From assembly GCF_011043545.1 (NCBI RefSeq), contig NZ_JAAKGP010000001.1, positions 1-64,000 of the forward strand: a stretch of DNA of 64,000 nt. Direction: 5' to 3'. Every line of letters begins with the position of its first letter. The first letter of the stretch is position 1. Positions 1 through 8,613 of the stretch are shown piece after piece. The notes beneath the pieces were generated by a model. That model was not told the origin of the DNA. It ran no database searches and saw only the letters and a list, made by a program, of their open reading frames with translations. The translations under genes were made by a program, and so were the position numbers. The DNA is from Rhodobacter sp. SGA-6-6. GTDB lineage: Bacteria > Pseudomonadota > Alphaproteobacteria > Rhodobacterales > Rhodobacteraceae.

Positions 1-813
1 GATCATGTCGGCAGGGTTTTGGCTTTCGGACCAGGCATGGGCGGCGATTGAGCCGCTGTTGCCGAAGAACCAGCCGGGGGCGCGGCGGGTGGATGACCGC
101 CGCGTCATCAGCGGCATCATTCACGTGCTGCGGATCGGGTGCCGTTGGGAAGATTGCCCGCCCGCCTACGGCCCTTCGACGACGATCTACAATCGCTTCA
201 ACCGCTGGAGCCATCGCGGCCTTTGGGGGCGCATCTTCGCCACCCTCGCGGCCCAGTCGGAGCTACCCGGGGATCTAAGCATCGACTCGACCGCCGTGCG
301 CGCCCACCGCTCCGCTCACGGCGGAAAAGGGGGGCGCAAGTTCAGGCCATCGGGCGCTCGCGTGGCGGGCCGACCACCAAAATCCACGCCCTGACAGATA
401 GTTGCGGGCGGGCGGTGGCCTTTGCCCTTAGCCCGGGGAACCATGCCGACATCTCGGAAGCCCCCGCGCTTCTGGACAAATCACCCGCGCCTACCCGCCT
501 TCTGGCCGACAAGGGCTATGACGCGAATAGCCTGCGTGACCGCCTTGCGGCAACTGAAACAGAGGCCGTCATCCCCTCGACCAGATCGCGCAAAACGCCT
601 ATCCCCTACGATACCGAGGCATATCGCGACAGGAATCTGATCGAGCGCGTTCGCCTGTTCTCTCGAACCGGTGGCGTTCACAGGCTCACTCTGCCGACTC
701 AAAGACTGGCGGCGCATCGCAACCCGCTACGACAAACTCGCCATCAACTTCGCATCAGCCGTCGCAATCGCAGCAACCGTCATCTGGTGGACTTGATTGA
801 GTCTGGAGCCTAG
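1..813 (+). mobile_element. IS5/IS427-type insertion sequence, left end outside window
   Basis: The first 0.8 kb is occupied by a transposase of the IS5 superfamily, IS427-like group. The window begins four bases before the start codon, so the left inverted repeat is not visible. The right end is probably near the sequence TTGAGTCTGGAGCCTA around 796-812, directly after the transposase stop, but without the left end I cannot confirm an inverted repeat or target duplication. The element borders a degraded exopolysaccharide locus and may have contributed to its decay. Confidence 0.7.
5..796 (+). pseudogene. IS5-family DDE transposase, frameshifted and disrupted
   Basis: Two overlapping frames make up the transposase. 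The first (5-394) carries the N-terminal domain and the first catalytic Asp in DSTAVRAHR. The second frame carries the second Asp in LLADKGYD and the catalytic Glu in DRNLIER. A run A4G6 at 325-334 is a good slippery site for a -1 shift that would join them, as in other IS427-group elements. The 3' part is damaged: after the codons for IER (about 648) some 41 bases (649-689) replace the few expected bases. The recognisable C-terminal tail (LKDWRRIATRYDK, to a TGA at 794-796) then lies in yet another frame, that of the first ORF. One programmed shift can be functional, but the second break predicts an inactive enzyme. Confidence 0.8.
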
Positions 814-1430
814 GCGGTGACGGGCTGCTGGTCCCGGATTATCGGTTCAACGACAGGATGGCTGGCTTTGCCCGAACGACGCTCGACGCCTTCGTCACGG
901 AATGGTGTGAAGTCGGCAAGATGCCTCGAAAGCGAAGAGAAGTGGATCATACACCCATTTCGATCGTTGCACGCGCGAACAGGGTGCGGGTTTCGCGTCT
1001 TCTGATGGCCGCCAGGGTTGTCGGGAAGGGCTTGTATCTGGATCGCAGGAAATGTGGTTTGGCGGGGGTCTTCGTCGAAAATTCCGATGCTGTGACATTG
1101 GTGAAATGCGCCGGATCCTTGTCTGGTCTCGAAGGGGCAGATCCAACTGCAGTTCGATGTGACGCGGATCACGCTGCCTGATGGCTTGATCATCACCGGT
1201 CAGTCGAGCTTCCTGATCAACGGCGTACTGCGGAAGGGTCGCCAATACGGCGCTGGCGATGGATGTGGACGGCTATCGGATCGTCGAGGCGGTTATTATG
1301 GATGACACGGGCAGCCGGGTGAAACCTGCCGCCCCATGGCCGGGGCTCATGCGTCTGAGAACCGGCTGGAAATCTGGCGAGGGAAGACCGAGATGGCTAC
1401 ATCGTGCTGGAACGGTCGTGCGGTGATACG
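814..1430. other. Unassigned stretch, probable gene relics
   Basis: No gene is recognised over about 600 bases. Short plus-strand stretches look protein-like, for example around 1150-1230 (ITLPDGLIITGQSS) and 1260-1320 (GYRIVEAVIMDDTG), but they are in different frames and broken by stops. This suggests a decayed gene rather than a working one. No family was recognised. Confidence 0.4.
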
Positions 1431-1589
1431 TTAGATTGGAAATCTGGCAGCAGAACCGTTCTGAATTGCGAAGGAAATCCTCACGCGATCGCGGGCCTCG
1501 GCCAGGGATTCGGGCAAGTCGAACACCCGGCGGTAGAGTTTAAGCCGTGTGGTCCTCTCGACACGAGCCGGAGGATCGTTTCGTGGCAG

Positions 1590-2033
1590 TCAACTGCGTT
1601 GGGTGGCCACCGGAGGCCGGGGCGTGACGGCGCGGTCGAATGTGGGACGGTCTACCGGCAAGAGGCGGGGGGCTTCGCCGGACTCGCGATCCGTTGCGGA
1701 GCGGAGCGGGGGATGGATGACGGTAAGGATCTCGCCCCGGTGGGACATGCCCCAAAGCAGGCGATGCGGTTTCCCGGAGAGGATGTCGAACGCATAGGTG
1801 ACGCGGAGCGGACGGAAGTCGCCAGGGGCCAGCCTCTCGCCGGCGTCTTCGGCCACGGGGAAGGGCAGGCAGGAGAAGGCGAAGCGGCTGCGCAACCGGC
1901 GCAGCGAGCTTTTCTCGTGGATATCGACGCGGAATTGGCCGAAATGACCGGTCAGCCGGAAGGCCGCATCGGCGGTCTGCTCGGGAAGTCCGGCGAGAGT
2001 CGCGTCCGGTTTGCCGGGGAGGGAGATGCCCAT
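1590..2033 (-). CDS. Unknown protein of exopolysaccharide remnant locus, in-frame TGA
   Basis: An ORF of 147 codons starts at ATG 2033, 11 bases after the stop of the GalU-like gene, so it is probably its operon partner. The sequence is Arg-rich in the middle and contains HRLLWGMSHRGEILTVIHP; I do not recognise the family. The TGA at 1592-1590 is followed in the same frame by 52 further codons that still look coding (TTRLKLYRRVFDLPESLAEA) and end with TAA at 1433-1431. The gene may therefore be a nonsense-mutated longer one. Function is unknown; a role in polysaccharide synthesis is only inferred from position. Confidence 0.45.
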   Translation of the reverse strand: MGISLPGKPDATLAGLPEQTADAAFRLTGHFGQFRVDIHEKSSLRRLRSRFAFSCLPFPVAEDAGERLAPGDFRPLRVTYAFDILSGKPHRLLWGMSHRGEILTVIHPPLRSATDRESGEAPRLLPVDRPTFDRAVTPRPPVATQRS

Positions 2034-2044
2034 AGGACAGACCT

Positions 2045-2860
2045 CTATTGCAGGGCGGACAGGCCCAGGCGGGCCGTCATCAGAAGGCCGCGGGGCCCGG
2101 CGGCGGTTTCGGCATCGGTTGCATGACGAAACTCCACCGGCCTGAACGGCAGCCGCAGCATTTGCCCGTTCCGCGCCAGAAGAAGCTGCGTCAGCGGCTC
2201 GAATGGGAACTGGCCGTAAAGCGGCGGGGGTGCGGGGCCGTCGCCCGGCACCGGCAGCGGCACGACGGCCCGCCCGGCGAATACCGTCAGGGAGTCGCAA
2301 TCGCCCGGCCTGTCGAAGGTGAGGGGGGGTCTTTCCTCCGGCCCGGTCAGGACCGGCAGCGACAGGGCGTCTTCCCAGGGGAGCGTGGCCACGGCGAGCA
2401 GTGGCCTTCGCCCGTGGTCCCCGGCGGCCCGGCACAGCATGAAGGCGGTATAGGTGGTGATCTTGCCGTCGCGCAGAAGGATGGTGGTCGGGTCGACCAC
2501 GACCGCGACGGACCCGCGGCAACGCCGGAGGGCCATATGGATCAGGCCATCCCATCCTTCTTCCCCGCCCGCAGCAGGATGGACCAGAAGCGCCGTGCGG
2601 ATATGGCGCCCCTTCCGGGCCTGATGGGTCCTGACGAACTGCCGCAGCCTGTCGGCCAGCACCGGCCCGGCGGCGAAGCCTTCGGCTGAGACCATGATGA
2701 TGCGGGTGGCCCCCGCCAGAATGGCCTCTTCGGCGGCCCATTCGATCAGGGCGCGGTCATGGAACCGCGCCATCTCCGGTATACCTCTCACCTCTCCGGT
2801 GCCGGGCTTGCCGAGGGGCAGGACGACATCCAGCCCGTCCTGACGGGACGGCCCGCTCAT
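2045..2860 (-). CDS. GalU-like nucleotidyltransferase-fold protein, probably non-catalytic
   Basis: The 271-residue product resembles UTP-glucose-1-phosphate uridylyltransferases in overall pattern. It has a PLGKPGTGEVRGIPEMARF segment like the GalU 'P..K.VPKE..P' region, followed by LIEWAAEEAILAGATRIIMV (Rossmann-like substrate half). It then has a hydrophobic strand ending in VVVDPTT where GalU has its PDD motif. The usual N-terminal GxGTRFLPxTK nucleotide-binding loop is absent: the protein starts just after where it should be. It is also shorter than GalU. Its ATG overlaps the TGA of the upstream export gene (ATGA), so they are translationally coupled. It could be a degenerate paralogue that acts as a regulator or partner, or a decayed enzyme. 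Confidence 0.6.
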   Translation of the reverse strand: MSGPSRQDGLDVVLPLGKPGTGEVRGIPEMARFHDRALIEWAAEEAILAGATRIIMVSAEGFAAGPVLADRLRQFVRTHQARKGRHIRTALLVHPAAGGEEGWDGLIHMALRRCRGSVAVVVDPTTILLRDGKITTYTAFMLCRAAGDHGRRPLLAVATLPWEDALSLPVLTGPEERPPLTFDRPGDCDSLTVFAGRAVVPLPVPGDGPAPPPLYGQFPFEPLTQLLLARNGQMLRLPFRPVEFRHATDAETAAGPRGLLMTARLGLSALQ

Positions 2861-3687
2861 TTGCCCATCGCATTCACGTCGTCGGCCGACGTTGCGACGC
2901 CGGTAACGGTGGCGATGACCTTCTGGGCGTTGCGGATCGGCGCCTCGCTGACATAGACGGTGTCGGCATGGCGCATCCGGAAGGTGCGGGCGGCGAAGAT
3001 GCCGGCCGGGGTGGAAAGGTCGAAGCGGATGACCAGCCTTTCCGTGTCCACCCCGCCCCGTTCGGTGGAGCGGAAGACGAAGACGCCTTTCGCATTGGCG
3101 ATGTTGCCGTTCAGGCCGCCGGCATCGCCCAGCAGGTCGATCAGCCGGTAGTCGTGGCGCGGCACGGGAATGCGGGTCTGGCCGCCGGTGGCGCCGAGGA
3201 CGGTGATGGTGCGGTCGTCCCGGATAAAGGTGATGCGGTCGCCGGGGCGCAACGCGATGTCTTGGACCGGATCGGCGACGATCAGCGACAGGCGCGCCTC
3301 GCCGCTGGTCCGGCCACGATCAACGCGGATGACCGTCTCTTCCAGCGGTGCGGCCACCCCGCCCGCCCGCGCCAGCATAGCTGTAAGGCGCATGGTATCG
3401 ACTTCGATCGGGTAGACGCCCTGCGCGGTGACCGCCCCCAGCAGGCTGATGCTTGCGCCCGATCCCGGCACGCGCTCCAGTGTGATCTGCGGGTTGGGGG
3501 TCTGGGGCTCCAATGCGGTCAGGATGTTCAGGCGCACCTGCTCGATGCTGCGGCCGGAGGCGCGGATATGGCCGACATAAGGCACGAAGATTTCGCCCGA
3601 CTGCAATACCTGCAGCTGCGGTATCTGGAATATCCGGTTTCCGGTGGTGGCGAAGAGACGCGGTAGTGATACGGGACGGGCTACCGT
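2857..3687 (-). pseudogene. Wza-type polysaccharide export protein, 5'-truncated
   Basis: The product matches outer-membrane polysaccharide export proteins (Poly_export plus SLBB domains). SGEIFVPYVGHIRASGRS is the second half of the Poly_export domain, followed by two SLBB-like repeats (SLLGAVTAQGVYPIE and TVLGATGG...DYRLIDLLGDAGG). The signal peptide, lipobox and first half of Poly_export are missing. The open frame reaches back only to a TGA at 3690-3688, with no ATG; the only obvious start is a TTG at 3606 inside the domain. Upstream DNA is AT-richer and unrelated. I infer a deletion or rearrangement that removed the 5' end of an exopolysaccharide operon whose remaining genes continue to 1431. 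Confidence 0.7.
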
Positions 3688-3880
3688 TCACTGCGGCAAC
3701 AATCATTTCTGCTTAAGTCCTAGTAAGTATAGGCGGCTTTTGCGCCGATAGTTACAAGATCAGAGGCCGAATGATCACGGTTGCGGGACGCAGCTCATTA
3801 TGAGCGGCGGCGGCGACATTAACGGGCCACGCATCCAATCAGCTTCTCGGCAACTTCTTAGCCCAAAATAGGTGGCTTTT
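3688..3880. other. AT-richer gap upstream of truncated export gene
   Basis: About 190 bases without a recognisable gene. Base composition is visibly lower in GC than the flanks. It probably contains the rearrangement junction that cut the 5' end of the export gene. Confidence 0.4.
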
Positions 3881-4165
3881 GCTGAAAGCGGGCCCCGAGG
3901 CCCATGCAGCTTCCGGGCATCCCGTCCACCCTTATTGGGCCGGAAGCAGCGGCCCCAGAAGTCCGACCTCTTCCTCCCTTCCGGCCGGAAGCGGGCCCCG
4001 AGGCCCATCCGACTTCCAGGCGCCCCGTCTCCCCTCCCTCGGCTGAAAGCAGCGGACCCGGAGATCAGGCTTCCACCCTCCCTCCAGCCGGAAGCGGCCC
4101 CCCGAAGCCGACCCAACCTCCGCCCCCCTACCCTTCCCTCTGCCGGAAGCGGCGGGCCCAGAGGC
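3881..4165 (+). repeat. Six-unit degenerate direct repeat, alternating about 58/45 bp spacing
   Basis: A core close to GCYGRAAGCRGCGGRCCC begins at 3881, 3939, 3984, 4042, 4087 and 4142. The spacings are 58, 45, 58, 45 and 55 bases. Between cores lie pyrimidine-rich spacers (CTTCC, CCTCCCT). The alternation suggests a higher-order unit of about 103 bases duplicated at least twice. The last unit lies inside the 3' end of the EamA gene on the minus strand and contributes its final residues. No gene is seen between 3688 and 4127. Confidence 0.7.
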
Positions 4166-5078
4166 CGGTGCGGGGGAGGGTGCCGACGTCCAGCCGCGAG
4201 CGGTTCTCCAACACCGGGCGGTTCTTCGACACTTTGCCCTCGCGCAGCACGATGTAGATGCCGCTGGCGATGATCACTCCGGCGCCGACCGCCGTCCAGC
4301 GGTCGATCTCCTCGGAGAACAGCAGCCAGCCGTAGAACACCGCCCAGAGGATCTGCGAATACTGCATCGGCGCGACGATCACCGCCGGCGCGGCGCGGTA
4401 GGCCAGGATCAGCAGGAAGGCGCCGCACATGCCGAGGACGGCGACCACGCCGTTCAGCGCCAGATGCTCCACCGGCATCGGCCGGTAGACGAAGGGCATC
4501 ACCAGCGCCATCGACAGCACCGAGACCAGCATCGGATACATCATCAGCACCACCGAGCGTTCGTCCTTGCCGATCTTCCTGATGATGATCGCCGACAGCG
4601 CCCCCATCACCGCCGCGCCCAGGCCGGCCAGATGGCCCAGCGACAAGGGCTCCGCCCCCGGGCGCAGCACGATCAGCACGCCGGTCAGCCCTGCCATCAC
4701 GGCAAGGCCGCGGTGCAGGCCGACCTTCTCGCCCAGCATCGGGATCGACAGCAGGGTGATCACCAGCGGCGTGGCGAAGAGCATGGCGTAGCATTGCGCC
4801 ATCGGCAGCACCGAGAAGGCGTAGAACCCCATCGCCCCGGTCGCCACCCCGGTCAGGGATCGGGCCAGCGACCACCAGGGATGCCGCGGCACCAGGGTGC
4901 CGTCGGTCTTGTCCGACAGGAGCAGGAGCGAGACCACGGGAAAGCTGAGCAGGCCGGAGAAGAAGATGATCTGGAACGAGGTGTAATGGCGGCCGAGCAG
5001 CTTCACCACCACGTCATGGGTGGAATACAGCCCGAAGGCCGCGACCGCGATCAGCGCGCCGCGCAGGATTGGAGACAT
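4128..5078 (-). CDS. EamA-family drug/metabolite transporter (first of tandem pair)
   Basis: A 316-residue inner-membrane protein with two EamA repeats, about ten hydrophobic segments, and the typical internal glycines and prolines (LLSIPMLGEKVGLHRGLAVMAG in the first half, APMQYSQILWAVFYGWLLFSEE in the second). Such proteins export or import small metabolites; the substrate cannot be read from sequence. It starts at ATG 5078. The C-terminal tail (after IYIVLREGKVSKNRP) is longer than in its paralogue and is encoded partly by the direct-repeat array, so the natural stop may have been displaced. The neighbouring gene at 5174 is a clear paralogue, indicating tandem duplication. Confidence 0.85.
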   Translation of the reverse strand: MSPILRGALIAVAAFGLYSTHDVVVKLLGRHYTSFQIIFFSGLLSFPVVSLLLLSDKTDGTLVPRHPWWSLARSLTGVATGAMGFYAFSVLPMAQCYAMLFATPLVITLLSIPMLGEKVGLHRGLAVMAGLTGVLIVLRPGAEPLSLGHLAGLGAAVMGALSAIIIRKIGKDERSVVLMMYPMLVSVLSMALVMPFVYRPMPVEHLALNGVVAVLGMCGAFLLILAYRAAPAVIVAPMQYSQILWAVFYGWLLFSEEIDRWTAVGAGVIIASGIYIVLREGKVSKNRPVLENRSRLDVGTLPRTGLWARRFRQREG

Positions 5079-5173
5079 GTCGCATCGGTCCGGGCGGGGG
5101 CGCCGCCGGGCGCCCGTGTTAGCGGAAACACTCTGGCGCGGAGGCCCGGCGAAGGCAAGGGGCGGCCGGGCGC

Positions 5174-6058
5174 TCAGGCGCTTTCCGGCTTGGCCGCCAC
5201 CGGCGGGCGGTCCTGCCGGGCGACCACCATCACCCCGGCAACGGCGATCAGCACCATGCCGAGGAAGGTGCCGCGGCCCATCTCCTCGCCGAACATCAGG
5301 GTGCCGAACAGCCCGGCCCAGGCGATCTGCGAATATTGCATCGGCGCCACCACGATGGCGGGCGCCCGGCGATAGGCGGCCAGGATGGTCAGCATCCCCG
5401 CCATCAGCACCACGGCCATGGCGGCGGCGATGCCCAGGTCGCGGATCGGCATCGGCCGGTAGACGAAGGGCATCGCGGCGGCGACGGTCAGGAACAGCGC
5501 CACCTGGGGCCAGATCAGCATCACCGCCGTGCGCTCCACCGCGCCGGTCTTGCGGATGATGACGTAGTTCATCGCCCCCACCAGCGCCCCGGTCAGCGCC
5601 ATGGCATGGCCCAGGTTCAGCGGCGTGGCGGTGGGGTCCAGCGCGATCACCACTCCGGCCAGGCCCAGAAGGATCGCTAGGCCGCGCTGCGGGTCCAGCC
5701 GCTCGCGCAGCACCGGCACGGCCAGCAGCGCGATGAACAGCGGCATGGTGAAGAAGATCACATAGGCCTCGGCCAGCGGCAGCAGGGTGAAGGCGGTGAC
5801 GCCGCAGACGAAGTTCAGGATGGTGCCCAGCGACCGCAGCGCCATCAGCCCGGGCCGGACGGGGCGCAGCGATCCGGTGCCGCGGTCCAGGAGCGCATAG
5901 ATCAAGAGCAGCGGCATGGTCATCAGCCCGGCGGCGGCGATGATCTGCAGCGGGTGATAGGCCCCGCCCAGCAGCTTGGCCGAAACGTCGTAGGCCGAAT
6001 AGGCGCCGAAGGCCAGAAGGCCGAGGCCCGCGCCGGTCAGGGTGGAGGGAAGCGCCAT
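5174..6058 (-). CDS. EamA-family drug/metabolite transporter (second of tandem pair)
   Basis: A 294-residue ten-segment DMT-superfamily transporter. It parallels the gene at 4128-5078 almost motif by motif: AYSAYDVSAKLLGGAYHPLQI at the N-terminus, NYVIIRKTGAVERTAVM in the centre, APMQYSQIAWAGLFGTLMFGEE in the second EamA repeat. Start ATG 6058. The two genes are co-directional, separated by about 95 bases, and probably diverged in substrate after duplication. Substrate unknown. Confidence 0.85.
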   Translation of the reverse strand: MALPSTLTGAGLGLLAFGAYSAYDVSAKLLGGAYHPLQIIAAAGLMTMPLLLIYALLDRGTGSLRPVRPGLMALRSLGTILNFVCGVTAFTLLPLAEAYVIFFTMPLFIALLAVPVLRERLDPQRGLAILLGLAGVVIALDPTATPLNLGHAMALTGALVGAMNYVIIRKTGAVERTAVMLIWPQVALFLTVAAAMPFVYRPMPIRDLGIAAAMAVVLMAGMLTILAAYRRAPAIVVAPMQYSQIAWAGLFGTLMFGEEMGRGTFLGMVLIAVAGVMVVARQDRPPVAAKPESA

Positions 6059-6081
6059 GATGGCAGGTCCGGGCGGGAAGG

Positions 6082-6103
6082 GGCGGCGCGGGATTGCGCC
6101 GCC
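6082..6103 (-). terminator. Hairpin downstream of leuB
   Basis: GGCGGCGC (6082-6089) pairs with GCGCCGCC (6096-6103) around a 6-base loop, 15 bases after the leuB stop. There is no strong U-run, so it is a weak intrinsic terminator or a 3'-stabilising hairpin. Confidence 0.45.
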
Positions 6104-6117
6104 GATAGGGACAGGGG

Positions 6118-7224
6118 TCAGAGGCTGGCGTCCAGCGCCGCGACGATGGCGTCGCCCATGGCCGCGGTGCCGATGGGGGTGCCGCCTTCCGGGCCCAGCA
6201 GGTCGGCGGTGCGCAGCCCGTCGGCCAGCACCTTCTCGACCGCCTTCTCGACCCGCGCCGCCTCGTCGCCGAGGTCGAAGCTGTAGCGCAGCGCCATGGC
6301 GAAGCTCAGGATGCAGGCGATCGGGTTGGCCTTGCCCTGCCCGGCGATGTCGGGGGCAGAGCCGTGGACGGGTTCATACATCGCCTTCGGCCGGCCGTTC
6401 GCCATCGGTGCGCCCAGGGACGCCGAGGGCAGCATCCCCAGAGAGCCGGTCAGCATGGCGGCGGCGTCGGAGAGAAGGTCGCCGAACAGGTTGTCGGTGA
6501 CGATCACGTCGAACTGCTTCGGCCAGCGGCACAACTGCATCGCGCCGGCGTCGGCATACATGTGGCTCAGCTCCACATCCGGGTAGTCCTTGTCATGGAC
6601 CTCCTGCACCACCTCGCGCCAGAGGATGCCGGATTCCATCACATTGGCCTTCTCCATCGAGCAGACCTTGTTCGACCGCCGCCGCGCCAACTCGAAGGCC
6701 GAACGCGCCACCCGGGCGATTTCGCTTTCGGTATAGCGTTGGGTGTTGATCCCCACCCGCTCGTTGCCTTCCTTGAAGATGCCGCGCGGCTCGCCGAAAT
6801 AGACGCCGGAGGTCAGTTCGCGCACGATCATGATGTCGAGGCCGGCGACGACATCGCGCTTCAGCGACGAGAAATCGGCCAGCGCATCGAAGCATTGCGC
6901 CGGGCGCAGGTTGGAGAACAGGTCCATCTCCTTGCGCAGGCGCAGCAGGCCGCGCTCGGGCTTCACGCTGAAGTCCAGCTTGTCGTATTTCGGCCCGCCG
7001 ACAGCGCCGAGCAACACCGCATCCACCTCCTGCGCCTTCGCCATGGTGGCGTCGGTCAGCGGGGTGCCGTGGGCGTCATAGGCGGCCCCGCCGACGAGGT
7101 CGTCCGACACGTCGAAGCCGATGCCGCGCTTCGCCTCCATCCAGCCGATGATCTTCTTCACCTCGGCCATGACTTCGGGGCCGATGCCGTCGCCGGCGAG
7201 GATCAGGAGGGAGCGGTTGGCCAT
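6118..7224 (-). CDS. leuB: 3-isopropylmalate dehydrogenase
   Basis: This cytoplasmic enzyme oxidatively decarboxylates 3-isopropylmalate to 2-oxoisocaproate with NAD+, the third step of leucine synthesis. The 368 residues are the normal family length. GDGIGPEV near the N-terminus, the substrate-binding Arg cluster ([20 protein letters not shown]), the Mg/active-site segment [15 protein letters not shown] and the NAD-binding [15 protein letters not shown] are all present. Start ATG 7224. It lies about 3.7 kb from leuD and leuC on the same strand, separated by the chromate-transport and nuclease-like genes. It diverges from chrA, so 7225-7401 should hold its promoter. Confidence 0.96.
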   Translation of the reverse strand: MANRSLLILAGDGIGPEVMAEVKKIIGWMEAKRGIGFDVSDDLVGGAAYDAHGTPLTDATMAKAQEVDAVLLGAVGGPKYDKLDFSVKPERGLLRLRKEMDLFSNLRPAQCFDALADFSSLKRDVVAGLDIMIVRELTSGVYFGEPRGIFKEGNERVGINTQRYTESEIARVARSAFELARRRSNKVCSMEKANVMESGILWREVVQEVHDKDYPDVELSHMYADAGAMQLCRWPKQFDVIVTDNLFGDLLSDAAAMLTGSLGMLPSASLGAPMANGRPKAMYEPVHGSAPDIAGQGKANPIACILSFAMALRYSFDLGDEAARVEKAVEKVLADGLRTADLLGPEGGTPIGTAAMGDAIVAALDASL

Positions 7225-7401
7225 GGCGGAATCCTGCGTGAAATAAGGGTCGCGGCTGGCCTAGCCAAAGGCCGGGGCGCGGTCAAGGGCGGGCCGGAAG
7301 GGGCCGCGGATGGCAAGGGCATTTGGCCTCCGGTGCAGACTGTCATACAGAAGAAGCCGGCCGGCTGTATCGGAGCCGGGTCGAGGCCCCGGGGGGACAG
7401 G

Positions 7402-8613
7402 ATGACGGATCGGACACAGGCGACCGAAGCGCCAGAGGGAACACCGGGCGAGGTGTTCTCGGCCTTCCTGAAGCTGGGGCTGACCAGCTTCGGCGGTCCC
7501 ATCGCCCATCTCGGCTATTTCCGCGACGAGCTGGTGGTGCGGCGCGGATGGCTGGACGACGGCGCCTATGCCGATCTGGTGGCGCTGTGCCAGTTCCTGC
7601 CCGGCCCGACCTCCAGCCAGGTCGGCTTCGCCCTGGGGATGATGCGCGCGGGCTGGCCGGGGGCGCTGGCGGCCTTCGCCGGCTTCACCCTGCCCTCGGC
7701 GCTGGCGCTTCTGGTTTTCGCCATGACCGCGGCCGGCCTTTCCGGCCCGGTCGGAAACGGCGCGCTGCACGGATTGAAGATCGTCGCGGTGGCCATCGTG
7801 GCGCAGGCGGTCCTGGGCATGGCCCGGACGCTCTGCCCGGACCGGGAGCGCGCGGCGATTGCCGCCGCCGCGGTGGCGGTGCTGGCCTTCGCCCCCGGCG
7901 CCTTCGGCATGGCGGGGGCGATCCTGCTGGGCGCGGTCCTGGGCTTGGCCCTGGGGCGCGGAACCACAGCGCCGGTCGGGGGGCATGTCCTCCTGCCCGT
8001 CTCGCGCGGCATCGGCCTCGGCGCCCTGGCCGCCTTCCTGGGCCTGCTGGTCCTGCTGCCGCTGGCCGCGCCCTACAGTCAGGGATTGGCCGTGGTCGAC
8101 GGCTTCTACCGGGCGGGGTCGCTGGTCTTCGGCGGCGGGCATGTCGTGCTGCCGCTTCTGCAGGCCGAGGTGGTCGCGCCGGGCTGGGTCACGGCCGACG
8201 ACTTCCTGTCCGGCTACGGCGCGGCGCAGGCGGTGCCCGGCCCGCTTTTCACCTTCGCCGCCTATCTGGGCGCGGTCTCGGGGCCTGCGCCGAACGGCGT
8301 GGCCGGAGCGGTGCTGGCGCTGGTCTCCATCTTCCTGCCGGGCTTCCTGATCCTGACCGCCGCCCTGCCGTTCTGGGACCGCTTCCGCGCCCTGCCCCGG
8401 GCGCAATCGCTGATGCAGGGGGCGAATGCCGCCGTCGTCGGCATCCTCGCCGCCGCGCTCTATGCGCCGGTCTTCACCAGCGCCATCGGGGACCTGCGGG
8501 ATTTCGCCCTTGCGGTGGCAGGTTTCGTCCTGCTCACGGCCTGGAAGGCGCCGCCCTGGGCGGTGGTGATCGTCTCGGCCCTCGGCGGCGTGGCGCTGAA
8601 GCTGCTAGGGTGA
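7402..8613 (+). CDS. chrA: Chromate transporter (ChrA/CHR family)
   Basis: A 403-residue inner-membrane protein with two homologous chromate-transport domains. The first contains FLKLGLTSFGGPIAHLGYF and LCQFLPGPTSSQVGFALG. The second contains GSLVFGGGHVVLPLL and GYGAAQAVPGPLFTFAAYLG. These FGGP/FGGG and PGP motifs are diagnostic of the CHR family, which effluxes chromate, probably by exchange with sulfate or protons. Long-chain length fits the bidomain class. I chose ATG 7402, preceded by GGGGGGACAGG; the open frame extends much further upstream over leuB but that is antisense. The 3' end overlaps the convergent gene by 9 bases. Confidence 0.93.
   Translation: MTDRTQATEAPEGTPGEVFSAFLKLGLTSFGGPIAHLGYFRDELVVRRGWLDDGAYADLVALCQFLPGPTSSQVGFALGMMRAGWPGALAAFAGFTLPSALALLVFAMTAAGLSGPVGNGALHGLKIVAVAIVAQAVLGMARTLCPDRERAAIAAAAVAVLAFAPGAFGMAGAILLGAVLGLALGRGTTAPVGGHVLLPVSRGIGLGALAAFLGLLVLLPLAAPYSQGLAVVDGFYRAGSLVFGGGHVVLPLLQAEVVAPGWVTADDFLSGYGAAQAVPGPLFTFAAYLGAVSGPAPNGVAGAVLALVSIFLPGFLILTAALPFWDRFRALPRAQSLMQGANAAVVGILAAALYAPVFTSAIGDLRDFALAVAGFVLLTAWKAPPWAVVIVSALGGVALKLLG

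Noticed and set aside
814-1430. Prophage or additional transposon genes
   Set aside because: Short protein-like pieces exist, but no phage or transposase motif could be recognised in any frame.
1590-2741. Minus-strand open frame of 383 codons across the GalU-like gene
   Set aside because: Only the part from ATG 2033 onward looks coding. Upstream it overlaps the better-supported GalU-like frame and is Arg/Gly-rich.
6364-7401. N-terminal extension of the chromate transporter frame
   Set aside because: It runs antisense across leuB. The family starts near ATG 7402, which has a ribosome-binding site.
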